Below are positions 23,172-23,236 of a DNA stretch of 23,236 nt, piece by piece. Below the pieces are notes generated by a model. It did no database searches, was not told the origin of the DNA, and worked only from the letters and a program-made list of their open reading frames with translations. Numbering within the stretch: the first letter of the stretch is position 1; each line of letters begins with the position of its first letter. Both the position numbers and the translations under genes were made by a program. The stretch is from Pseudomonadota bacterium (lineage in GTDB: Bacteria; Pseudomonadota; Alphaproteobacteria; Rhodospirillales; Magnetospirillaceae), in NCBI GenBank assembly GCA_023458315.1, contig JAEXAH010000072.1, positions 1 to 23,236 on the forward strand, read 5' to 3'.

Positions 23172-23236
23172 TCAGCCCCCCACCTCGGCCACGTCCACGC
23201 CCACATGGACCTGATGGTGGCCGCCACCCAGCACCA
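23172..23236 (-). CDS. Possible C-terminal end of a gene cut by the window edge
   Basis: On the minus strand an open frame enters from the right edge and ends VLGGGHHQVHVGVDVAEVGG followed by TGA (23172-23174). Only about 20 residues are visible and I do not recognise the family. It would converge on the histidine kinase gene, with 25 bp between the two stops. GGGGC-ATTCA-GCCCC at 23165-23179 overlaps its end and could be a weak shared hairpin. In such GC-rich DNA a short open frame may be chance. Confidence 0.35.
   Translation of the reverse strand, partial: VLGGGHHQVHVGVDVAEVGG

Noticed and set aside
20501..23227. A 908-residue open frame on the minus strand, antisense to the histidine kinase
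   Set aside because: Same effect of high GC at third codon positions; the composition is His/Gln/Gly-rich without recognisable domains, and the kinase frame has all catalytic boxes.

Overview
The window looks like chromosomal DNA from a GC-rich alphaproteobacterium of the Rhodospirillales, most likely Magnetospirillum or a close relative. The evidence is the run DUF3576 lipoprotein - leuS - lptE - holA typical of that group, the 180-kDa type NAD-glutamate dehydrogenase, and two porins of the kind abundant in Magnetospirillum outer membranes. This placement is by recognition of gene families, not by a database search.

Layout. (1) Positions 1-250 are non-coding: an 85-bp nested inverted repeat at the very edge, then one copy of a dispersed palindromic repeat that runs into the stop codon of the first gene. 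(2) Positions 247-3302 (minus) hold a tight four-gene operon: a GmhA-like SIS sugar-phosphate isomerase, an SxtJ-like membrane protein, a 49-residue DUF5989 membrane peptide and a NodU/TobZ-type carbamoyltransferase. It resembles the sxtI/J/K block of saxitoxin clusters without any toxin genes, and I infer a membrane-associated O-carbamoylation system acting on a sugar, possibly heptose, of a surface glycan. (3) Positions 3376-13014 (minus) carry DUF3576 lipoprotein, leuS, lptE, holA and the giant glutamate dehydrogenase; leuS/lptE and lptE/holA overlap. (4) Positions 13278-15912 (plus) hold two tandem paralogous porins with nearly identical 3' ends and terminators. (5) A small thiamine-phosphate-synthase-like gene (minus) and yggS (plus) diverge at about 16560. 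(6) Positions 17258-17561 hold a second copy of the dispersed repeat, split by a 166-bp MITE-like element. (7) An uncharacterised 352-residue protein (minus) has a near-perfect sigma-54 promoter, downstream of ribA (minus). (8) At the right end a degenerate response regulator/winged-helix protein is followed by a large membrane sensor histidine kinase (plus), and the tail of a possible minus-strand gene runs off the window.

Most of the window is housekeeping metabolism and envelope biogenesis. The parts most likely to hold something new are the carbamoylation operon, the repeat interrupted by the small inserted element, the sigma-54-controlled unknown gene, and the response regulator that lacks an ordinary start codon and half of its receiver domain.
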